From positions 53,106,778-53,170,777 of the forward strand of contig NC_091292.1 of NCBI RefSeq assembly GCF_038502225.1: DNA of 64,000 nucleotides. Direction: 5' to 3'. Shown here in pieces: positions 55,564-64,000 of this stretch (position 1 is the first letter of the stretch; each line of letters begins with the position of its first letter). The stretch comes from Cherax quadricarinatus (lineage: Eukaryota > Arthropoda > Malacostraca > Decapoda > Parastacidae). The notes beneath the pieces were generated by a model. That model saw nothing but the letters and a program-made list of their open reading frames with translations, was not told the origin of the DNA and made no database searches. The translations under genes were made by a program, and so were the position numbers.

Positions 55564-57242
55564 CACAGAATTTGGTTAACACAAGCCTATCCGACGTTAT
55601 CCTGACGCCAAATGACTTCGAACAGGCGATAAATGACATGCCCATGTACTCTGCCCCAGGGCCAGACTCATGGAACTCTGTGTTCATCAAGAACTGCAAG
55701 AAGCCCCTATCACGAGCCTTTTCCATCCAATGGAGAGGGAGCATGGACACGGGGGTCGTCCCACAGTTACTAAAAACAACAGACATAGCCCCACTCCACA
55801 AAGGGGGCAGTAAAGCAACAGCAAAGAACTACAGACCGATAGCACTAACATCCCATACCATAAAAATCTTTGAAAGGGTCCTAAGAAGCAAGATCACCAC
55901 CCATCTAGAAACCCATCAGTTACACAACCCAGGGCAACATGGGTTTAGAACAGGTCGCTCCTGTCTGTCTCAACTATTGGATCACTATGACAAGGTCCTA
56001 GATGCACTAGAAGATAAAAAGAATTCAGATGTAATATATACAGACTTTGCAAAAGCCTTCGACAAGTGTGACCATGGCGTAATAGTGCACAAAATGCGTG
56101 CTAAAGGAATAACAGGAAAAGTCGGTCGATGGATCTATAATTTCCTCACTAACAGAACACAGAGAGTAGTCGTCAACAGAGTAAAGTCCGAGGCAGCTAC
56201 GGTGAAAAGCTCTGTTCCACAAGGCACAGTACTCGCTCCCATCTTGTTCCTCATCCTCATATCCGACATAGACAAGGATGTCAGCCACAGCACTGTGTCT
56301 TCCTTTGCAGATGACACCCGAATCTGCATGACAGTGTCCTCCATTGCAGACACTGCAAGGCTCCAGGCGGACATCAACCAAATCTTTCAGTGGGCTGCAG
56401 AAAACAATATGAAGTTCAACGATGAGAAATTTCAGTTACTCAGATATGGTAAACACGAGGAAATTAAATCTTCATCAGAGTACAAAACAAATTCTGGCCA
56501 CAAAATAGAGCGAAACACCAACGTCAAAGACCTGGGAGTGATCATGTCGGAGGATCTCACCTTCAAGGACCATAACATTGTATCAATCGCATCTGCTAGA
56601 AAAATGACAGGATGGATAATGAGAACCTCCAAAACTAGGGAGGCCAAGCCCATGATGACACTCTTCAGGTCACTTGTTCTATCTAGGCTGGAATATTGCT
56701 GCACACTAACAGCACCTTTCAAGGCAGGTGAAATTGCTGACCTAGAAAATGTACAGAGAACCTTCACGGCGCGCATAACGGAGATAAAACACCTCAATTA
56801 CTGGGAGCGCTTGAGGTTCCTAAACCTGTATTCGCTGGAACGCAGGCGGGAGAGATACATGATTATATACACCTGGAAAATCCTAGAGGGACTAGTACCG
56901 AACTTGCACACGAAAATCACTCACTACGAAAGCAAAAGACTTGGCAGACGATGCAACATCCCCCCAATGAAAAGCAGGGGTGTCACTAGCACGTTAAGAG
57001 ACCATACAATAAGTGTCAGGGGCCCGAGACTGTTCAACTGCCTCCCAGCATACATAAGGGGGATTACCAACAGACCCCTGGCAGTCTTCAAGCTGGCACT
57101 GGACAAGCACCTAAAGTTGGTTCCTGACCAGCCGGGCTGTGGCTCGTACGTTGGTTTGCGTGCAGCCAGCAGTAACAGCCTGGTTGATCAGGCTCTGATC
57201 CACCAGGAGGCCTGGTCACAGACCGGGCCGCGGGGGCGTTGA
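55564..57242 (+). CDS. LINE-A reverse transcriptase part, open to natural stop
   Basis: Open from the inversion junction to the stop at 57240-57242, about 560 codons, with KNYRPIALTSHTIKIFERVL, DFAKAFDKCDHG, SSVPQGTVLAPILF, SSFADDTRI (catalytic pair intact) and the family C-terminus. It is nearly identical to 31980-33616, so the insertion is recent. It is severed from its endonuclease by the inversion and is not a functional gene by itself. Confidence 0.82.
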
Positions 57243-57285
57243 CCCCCGGAACTCTCTCCAGGTAAACTCCAGGTAAACTCCAGGT

Positions 57286-57597
57286 ATTTCATAATTAGAT
57301 ACTTCACTGATTAGATATTTCTCCAGTACAAAGAAGTCTTGCTGTACTTTCTACTGTTTCTCTTGCGTGCATTGGCAGAGTGTGCTGGGCTTATGGTATG
57401 CTAGGATACCTTTTTCTCGGATATAATAGTTGCCGAAATGCATCCAGTTTCCTCAGTATTTAACTGAGGAGTCACCCACAGTTTTAGAACCCCATTTTAC
57501 TCGTAAATATCCAGCCAAAGTTTTAATATACCTCCCCAGTGTTACCCTAATGGATGGTAATTCATATGAGAAACAACTCATAGTAGAACAATATCCT
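57286..57597. other. No recognisable gene
   Basis: A unique-looking stretch after the LINE-A tail. Confidence 0.35.
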
Positions 57598-57813
57598 GGT
57601 TGAAACAATGCTGTGGATGGAACAGTTCTGTGGATGGAACAATACCGCTCATAGAACACCATGGCTGGAATACCCTGGGTGGAACAGTGCCATGAGTGGT
57701 TCATTAATAATGTGACTGGAAAAATACCATGGCTAGCACAATACCGTCTGGGAAGGAAACAATACCATTGGTGAAACAGTACCATGGGTAGGCCAGTACC
57801 CTGTGTGGAATGA
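57598..57813. repeat. Degenerate minisatellite (about 17-18 bp units)
   Basis: About a dozen diverged variants of 'gaacaataccatggctg'. Unit length and sequence vary, so the array is old. The sequence from 57814 to 58229 holds no recognisable feature. Confidence 0.65.
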
Positions 57814-58235
57814 TTCACAACCAACAAATTATAAATGGAAAGAATATGCGGTGTCGATGCGTCCTAAAACATTATCAAACAGCGACGTGATAATCGTCCA
57901 GGAGGGATCTAATCCTTCTCTAGAGAACACAGACATTATAGGCACATCAGTCTCATGGCTCACTTCTGTAACCAAGGGCAGAGTTCAGCATCACATAATT
58001 AAAAATACTTTTAATTAGTTGAATCATTAGCGAAGGGAAGCAAACGTGAAGATATTCTTAACAAATGCTTCTGTTGTTGTTTCTTGCTGATGCCTTGAGC
58101 ACTGAAGATGATGGTAAGGCATGGTCAAATTTTAGCATGTATGGTAATAATTACATATTGGGGAGAAGACGGTCTTAAAGTAATATTAGCCCAAGTGAAG
58201 GAAAGTTGCTTGAAGAGCAAGCTTTTATGTGACGT

Positions 58236-58320
58236 TCCTTGCTGATAAAGCTCTACATAGAGAGAAATGTTGGCCTAATAAAAGCTTCATGCAGTCTTTC
58301 CTGTACTATTGTCGGTACTA
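58236..58320 (+). repeat. Remnant of Penelope-like/hammerhead-like repeat
   Basis: gctgataaa, a ctct/agag stem around acata, then gaaatgttggc, a ctaataaaa run and finally attgtcggta. The same order of blocks occurs at 15138-15227 (ttgataaa, gctc/gagc, gaaacgttgcc, acaataaat, attgtcggta). The core is degenerate. Confidence 0.6.
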
Positions 58321-58418
58321 CACCACTTGTATCCATCATGTACTGAGCACGAAGCTACGTGAGGAGACAAAGAATGAGTGATAAAATTGGAATTTTGATT
58401 ATAATACTTATTAAACTC

Positions 58419-58590
58419 CTCAAGGGAGGCTTCTTGATGCTGGTGAGGGGCTCTTGATCTAGGGAATTGGATCTGTGCTCCGGCTCCCTGAATTGAGCCT
58501 GAATACCTTCCATCCCCCCCACATGCACTGTATAGTCCTACGGGTTTAGCGCTTCCCATGATTATAATAATAATACATATTAAAATTTAT
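58419..58590 (+). repeat. Short interspersed repeat, copy 2
   Basis: Matches 28126-28275 over about 150 bp at roughly 90% by eye and ends in an ATTATAATAATAATA tail. Confidence 0.7.
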
Positions 58591-58735
58591 AAAGCTAGGA
58601 TACATCAGTAGTTAGACAAACTGCTAAAAATAATTAAATGATACTTGTAAATAGTTATAAAAAAAATATATGGAACGAAATAAAGCTTGACAAAAGCCAA
58701 ATAAAGAATTAAAAAATGTGTCACGATTTTAATAA

Positions 58736-58756
58736 CTTTCTGATTCTCTCCTCCAG
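58736..58756 (+). other. Splice acceptor of the large exon
   Basis: A pyrimidine-rich run ending in ctctcctccag at 58756, preceded by TAA stops at 58733-58735 in the frame that opens immediately after. This makes an intron/exon boundary at 58756/58757 very likely. Confidence 0.75.
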
Positions 58757-61700
58757 ACTCACTCCTTGACTTACACCAGCCCGGTAGGAGGCTCCTCTGG
58801 CCTTTTTGGAGGCATGGGTGTCTTTGGAAGTGTTGGTCTTGCAGGAGCATTCGGAGGGCTTGGAAGCCTGGGAGCTCTTACACCCGGTATTGGAGGCAGC
58901 TTTGGTCAAGGTTTCAGCAACGGGAATGGAAACAGACTCTCTTCCTCACCGTTTCTACCAGAACTGAACTTACCAGTCGCAAGCCAACAGTCGTTTTTGC
59001 CTTTTTCTGCTGCAGGAGGTAGCTTAAGCAATCTTGGTTTTCCAGGAGCAGGGGGAGGAAGTTTAGGTTTTAATTCTGGCTTCATATCCGGCTCTTCATC
59101 TCAGAGATTTGGAGGAGAATCTCTTCAACTTGGGTCATTTGGAGGCCAGAGTACATTTGGGCCGCCCGACGACACGAAGTCTAGGAGCAACAACTTCGAT
59201 ATTTTGCGGCAACCTGCGACAAAGTCTTACCAAGATACTTTTAAATCTTCAATTAACAATCCAGCGTTTTCTTTTCTTCCATTTCAAAAAGAGGAGAGGT
59301 TAAAACTTTTAGAGAAAGAAGTGCTGAAGGACTTAAATATTGACGAGAAGCAGCTGACACCAGAACAACGAACAACTAAAGCCATCTATGAGTCCATCTC
59401 CGGCATCTTGCCGGAGCCGCCTGCTACCACCACCAGCCACAACTTCAATGGGTTGAATGTTGCTGTTCTAAAGGATGAAGAAGGTACAAAATATAAAGAA
59501 ACGACTACTCAGGAACTCAGTAAGACACAGTCATCCCTAGAAGACAGTCTGAATGGCGGCAAGGAAGGCTCCGGTTTTGTAAACTTTCCTTACAGTGGAG
59601 GCCAAGATGGAGAAGCCCCTTCCATATCAACGTTCACTGACACGCTTTCATTTGACACACCCGATGGCGACCAGCGTGAGGACAGCATTGTGTCCCTTGC
59701 TGGAGTTCCTTTTGATAAACATTCCAAGTTAACTCCCTTCAACTCCAACAATAAAGATGCGTCTCAGATCATCTCAGCAGTCACAGGAACACAGCAGCCG
59801 GAAGACGCTGCTTTCATACCATCCGCCACGATTTCCCCCTCGCAGCCTACTACTGTAATACCTCCCACTGAGACAGTTCCATCATACGAGAACACCATGT
59901 TAAAAGAAGAGCCACATTTGCAACTCTCAGATGATGAGGCTCCCAATTATTCACAAGAAGACTATGAAAATCCGATAGTACCAGATTATTTTGTCTTATA
60001 TGATGACTTCACAGACGAGGTAGATCTCAATCACACTCAGAATGACTATGCAGATCAAAAATCACCCCATGACGTCGCCATATATGATAGCACCATTGAC
60101 AAAGAAGATCCTAGTCCCACTCCAGAAGACGTTAATGATCCATCACTACCACATAACATCGCCTTATTTATCAGCTCCACAAACAAAGCAGGTCCAACTC
60201 AAACTCCAAAAGACCCACTGAAACCGTCACTATCAGATACCTTCGCAGTATCTGATAGCCCCGCCGACAAAGTGAAACCAGACTATACCCCAGAAAACCC
60301 CCAAAATCAGTCAGTAATAGATAACTTCGCCTTATTTGATAGTACCACAGATGAGGCAGATACCAGTAACACATCAGAAGACCCCAAAGAGCCGTCACTA
60401 CCAGATAATTTCGACTTATTTGACAACCATACAGATGAGATAGAGCCCGACCATTCCCTAGAAGAGCCCAAAGAATCATCACTACCAGATAATTTCGACT
60501 TATTTAAGAGCCCTACAGACGAGACAGATCCCGAACACACTCCAGAAAGTCCCATAGATCTGATATCACCGGGAGACTTCATTTTAAATGAGAGCAACAC
60601 AGACGAAGTGGAACCCAACCATTCTCCAGAAGACTATGAAAATTCAGCATCACCAAATGACTACGCCTTATATGACAGCACCGTAAACAAGGCGGAAACC
60701 AATCATTCTTCAGAAGGCTATGAATATTTAGCATCACCTGATGATTATGTCATATATGACAGTATCAGAGACAAAGCAGAGCCTAACTACATGCCAGAAG
60801 ATACTACAGGTCCATCTCTAACAGATAGTTTTGACAGCACTTCAGACGAGAAAGATCCCGTCCACATTACAAAAGACCCCAAAGATCCATCACTACCACA
60901 TAACTTCGCCTTAAGTGAGAATACTACAGACAAGATACATCCCGTCAACATTCCAGAAGACCCTAAAGATTTGTCACTACCAGATAACGTCGCCTTATTT
61001 GACAGCACAACAGACGAGGTACATTCTAGTCATGCTCCGATACCACAAGGAGACTTTGCCTTATATGTAAGCACCATAGACAAGTCGGAACCCAACCACT
61101 CTTCACAAGACTATGAAGATGCAATATCTCCCGATAGCTTAGCCTTATTTGACAGCACCATTGACGAGACAGATTTCAATCATACGGCAAAAGGCGCCAA
61201 AGATCTGTCATTGCCAGATGATTTTGATTTATATGATAGCGCCACAGACAAGGAAAATCCAGTCCATACTCCTGAAGGCCAAGACAATCCAATACCACCA
61301 GATGACTTTATCTTATACAACGGCTTCACAGTCAAACCACCACAGGCTCACAGACAGCCAACACTAGGCTTACGTGAAAGAAATTCTCTTCGGTTTAAGA
61401 AAAGGCCAGTACCATTTGTGAGACCTAGCGGAAAACACATTTTGAGGAGTCACCATGAACTTCACAATGTCAGTCGGCCTCCCCCAGTTGGTATTCCAGA
61501 TTCCTCGAGTAGGTTCCCAAGAAGACCTGCAAAGTTGCCATCACTGCGGAGGTCACGTCCTCAAACACAGAGGAGACAGAGTAGTAAATTTCTTCTGGAA
61601 ATTGCGCACGAGTTACACCCTACATCAAGCAGTAAGAAAAATGAAGATAGTAGCATTGTGAAGGATAATTTTCGACCAGTTTTCAAGCCGATCGAGACTT

Positions 61701-64000
61701 TAGGTAGAAGTCGACTTTTAGCGAGGCCTCATGGACCAGCCAAGACTCCAGGCCGGCTCATACCTAGACCACGTAGACCACAAAATCGCCCACTTTCCAA
61801 TTCAAAACAACCACATCTTGCCCATGATATACCAGAGCCTTTATCTCGTGGTCTGCCTGACTCCTCAAAAATGAAAACATTTATGTCAGAGAACCCAGCA
61901 GACAGTGGGCAAGATTCTCCAACCGTTACTTTGGATCCAGTTTTGGAACTTTTTACCGTTAAATATAATAGTCGTCAACAGGAGGTGACCCACGAACACC
62001 AGTTCTCTAGTGAGCATAAAAATACTAGGCCAGTATTACGTGCTAAGCTTCCTTCTAATCCGCGTGAACTAAAGAAGCTAAATACACAACAGGATCAGTC
62101 TATCATAGAATCTTCGACAGCAAAAACTGATAAAATATTCAACGAGTTTGGGTTAAGGATTTTGTCTTCTGCACCAATGATTGTACTTCCAAAGATATCC
62201 GATGTCAGGGTTTCCACGGACGAGACAATTGTTCTTTCGAAGAACAGTTACAGCGTAACAGTGCAGCGAAATAATGGCTCTAAGAACAGCTCTCAGGGTA
62301 TGTCTCTGCCAGAGATCTTTCCCTTAAATAAAAATTCCAATAGTGAGCATAGGGTCATGGGCAGCTACAGTAAAAAGCAGCAGCAAGACACAGTCACAGT
62401 GACTGGTTCTCCGGGAATGTCTCGTCCAGAAATCTTTCCTTTAGTTAGAAATCCCGATATCAAACTAATCGAAGCAGATAACAAATCCTCGAAGTATGGC
62501 GGCAATCGTGAAGCTGTAAATAGTCAGTTCCTGGAGCCAAGTTCACCTTTCTTTAATTTCCCAGTAATTCTCAAAACTGATCTGACAAGGGACAGTAAGG
62601 AAGACATACTTTCCTCAAGCGAAGAAGTTCACGATAAACTCCTTGAAGAAACTGAAGTGTTTGGAAGAAAAAACAATTCCTTCCTCAGGTCTTCCTCACA
62701 GTTTTCAAAGCACACAAGAGAAGATTTTTTCAGAGAGCAAGAAAAATACCGACGGCCACTTAGTGGAAGAAGTAGAAATCAGGGCATTCAACACAGACCT
62801 ACTAACTTTAATGTTTCTTCTACGCTGCCAAAATCTCTGAAGACATTGTCCAGATTCCAGCCCACACAGTCCAGATCTAAAGTAATACTGACCAGGTCTC
62901 ATGCAACTTCATTCAGGTCCCAGGCAACACCATCCACTTCCCAGGCAACCCCATCCAGGTCCCAGGCAATACTGCCTAGGTCCCAAACAGTACTGTCTAG
63001 GTCCCAGGACAATCTGTTCGGGTCCCAGGCAATACGGTTTACATCTCAAGCAACTCCGTTTAAGTCCCAGCCAATATCATCTATTTCCCAGGCAACTCCT
63101 TCCAGGTCCCAAGCTATGCTGTCTAGGTCCCAGGCAACTCCATTCACGTCCCTTACAACTCCATCCAGGTCTCAGGCAACTCCATCCACGTCCCAGACAA
63201 CTCCATCCAAGTCTCAGAGAATACCATCGAAGCCCCAGGCAACTCTATACAGGTCCCAGGTTATATCGTCTGTGTCCAGGACAACTTCAAATACGTCTCG
63301 GTCTACTCAAACTAGGTCTCAAGTACCATTTTTCAGGTCAAAATCTCCTCAACCAAAAATGGATTCACATCAAATAACATCTTTGCGGATTAGGCTTCAG
63401 AGACCTTTATCATCCCGGACACAATCCTTCTCATCGCCCGCACAGACCAATTCTTCTTCAACACGGGGGCCTTCGACCGTGACACGGGAATTCTCTCCAT
63501 CATCGTCAAGGATACACACTCTTTATCCATTATCAAGCACACAGACCTCTCCTGTATCGTCTAGCAAAGAGATGTCTCATGTTTCATCGTCTAGGTTACA
63601 GTTATCAGCTACATCGTCCTTAGGAACAGATGAATTTCTATTTTCTAGGCTACAGGAGCTCCCATTGCAGGAGACCACAGTACCATCTAGTACCCAAAAT
63701 CCTGGCAAAACAAGTATCAATCCTCTGAACACAAATCGCCCTACACGTCTGGGAGATACACACTCAAGTACTACTTTAGCTACGGTTAGCAAGGTCGGAG
63801 CAACTAATGATGTCCTATCATCCCCTTCTTTACTAGGAAACGTAGAGCGTCCCATACACCTAAAGTCAAGCTCTAGGAAACAGCTTTATTCATTACCAGA
63901 AGACGATGAAGCAATGCTGGAGAAGTCTCAATCACCCCAACAAGAAACAACAACTCTAGTGACTGATTCTCTTCATCTTCCTATGTTCCATTTACGACTG
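58757..64000 (+). CDS. Giant exon of an unrecognised host gene (1,748 codons, continues off the window)
   Basis: A single uninterrupted + strand frame from the acceptor to the window edge. I do not recognise the protein. Modules by residue of this exon: 1-135, Gly/Ser/Phe/Leu-rich (GGMGVFGSVGLAGAFGGLGS); 135-405, polar spacer with a charged helix-like segment (EERLKLLEKEVLKDL); about 406-872, some 17 copies of a 28-residue acidic repeat (SLPDNFDLF...TDE...HTPEDPK); about 875-1040, basic Arg/Pro region (FKKRPVPF, RPRRPQNRP); about 1040-1379, mixed polar; 1380-1533, 22 copies of a 7-residue Ser/Arg/Gln repeat (RSQATPS); then Ser/Thr-rich to the edge. I found no Cys codon, and Pro, Ser, Thr, Asp and Lys dominate, so it should be largely disordered. 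An extracellular or cuticle-matrix protein is one guess from the Gly-rich and repeat character. No signal peptide is in this exon, so earlier exons must exist. Confidence 0.8.
59972..61372 (+). repeat. In-frame 84-bp coding repeat, about 17 copies
   Basis: Each unit codes about 28 residues on the pattern (P/L)SLPDNFALFDSTTDE, then a variable stretch, then H-T-P-E-D-P-K. Most units are exactly 28 residues and a few are 24-27. Units vary at many positions while keeping length and frame, indicating selection on the protein rather than recent expansion. Confidence 0.85.
62894..63355 (+). repeat. In-frame 21-bp coding repeat, 22 copies
   Basis: Exactly 462 bp, equal to 22 units of 21 bp (aggtcccaggcaactccatcc-like), coding RSQATPS and variants (TSQATPS, RSQAILP, KSQPISS). 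Frame and unit length are perfectly kept while sequence varies. Confidence 0.9.

Larger units (their letters stand above)
53309..57285 (+). mobile_element. LINE-A, near full length with 5' inversion (twin-primed)
   Basis: The left part (53309 to about 55241 or beyond) is LINE-A on the minus strand from the NTSLSD codons back through linker and endonuclease to the 5' start. The right part (55564-57285) is + strand LINE-A from the QNLVNTSLSD codons to the tail. The two parts share about 31 bp at their breakpoints (cacaraatttggttaacac...), so together they make one almost complete element of about 4 kb with its 5' half flipped. Inverted-5'/sense-3' order is what twin priming predicts. The stretch 55242-55563 is either 5' UTR or filler. 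Confidence 0.8.

Noticed and set aside
57453..58018. Short open frames on both strands around the 17-18-bp minisatellite
   Set aside because: They read through repetitive ggaacaatacc units, have no start context or known motif, and are explained by the repeat.
14187..58757. Direct splicing of 15006 to 58757 as one confirmed gene
   Set aside because: The phases do not match (phase 1 donor, phase 0 open frame), so I report it only as a hypothesis needing another exon.

Overview
This window reads as nuclear DNA of a repeat-rich arthropod, most likely a decapod crustacean. The evidence is a dense mix of non-LTR retrotransposons, split genes with AG splice acceptors, and no bacterial operon structure. 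The decapod assignment rests on my memory that the two 3'-end sequences dominating here (an 'accaggctgttactgctg'-type coding end and a 'ctaattgtggttgcaggggt'-type tail) saturate crayfish and lobster sequence. I could not search to confirm it. Family names below are working names.

Host-like sequence is confined to two places. At 14187-15023 a + strand ORF follows a strong splice acceptor and encodes a secreted, His/Ser/Lys-rich protein with a signal peptide. At 58757-64000 a single open frame of 1,748 codons follows a strong acceptor and runs off the window. It encodes a Gly-rich start, about 17 copies of a 28-residue acidic repeat, a basic Pro/Arg region, 22 copies of a 7-residue Ser/Arg/Gln repeat and a Ser/Thr-rich end, and I see no Cys codon. 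Between the two lie about 43.7 kb made almost wholly of mobile elements.

Mobile elements: LINE-A (about a dozen copies; APE-type endonuclease plus reverse transcriptase; the best copy, 30595-33646, has a 769-codon open frame). LINE-B (copies at 44-14040, 26925-27649 and 46996-49455; one nearly complete with ORF1). LINE-C (CR1-like with an SGNH-esterase ORF1, 2964-6837, inserted in LINE-B with a 7-bp target duplication). LINE-D (30057-35225 and 39978-43715). RTE-like (20714-24297 nearly intact, and a relic at 17575-19080). There are two tRNA-derived SINEs, one short interspersed repeat present twice, and older jockey-like relics.

Nesting gives a relative chronology: LINE-C and a SINE lie inside LINE-B; LINE-A inside LINE-D; LINE-B inside LINE-A (twice); a SINE inside LINE-A; LINE-A inside a 378-bp tandem repeat. 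Several insertions show 5' inversion typical of twin priming, the clearest being a nearly complete LINE-A at 53309-57285.

The most unusual non-coding signal is a set of repeats carrying hammerhead-ribozyme-like motifs: three tandem 378-bp units at 50816-53308 with a CUGAUGA...GAAA core, a perfect 168-bp zero-spacer palindrome at 15048-15215 with a related motif, a 39-bp-arm inverted repeat at 45338-45494, and a remnant at 58236-58320. They resemble the terminal repeats of Penelope-like elements or retrozyme-type units, which is inference.
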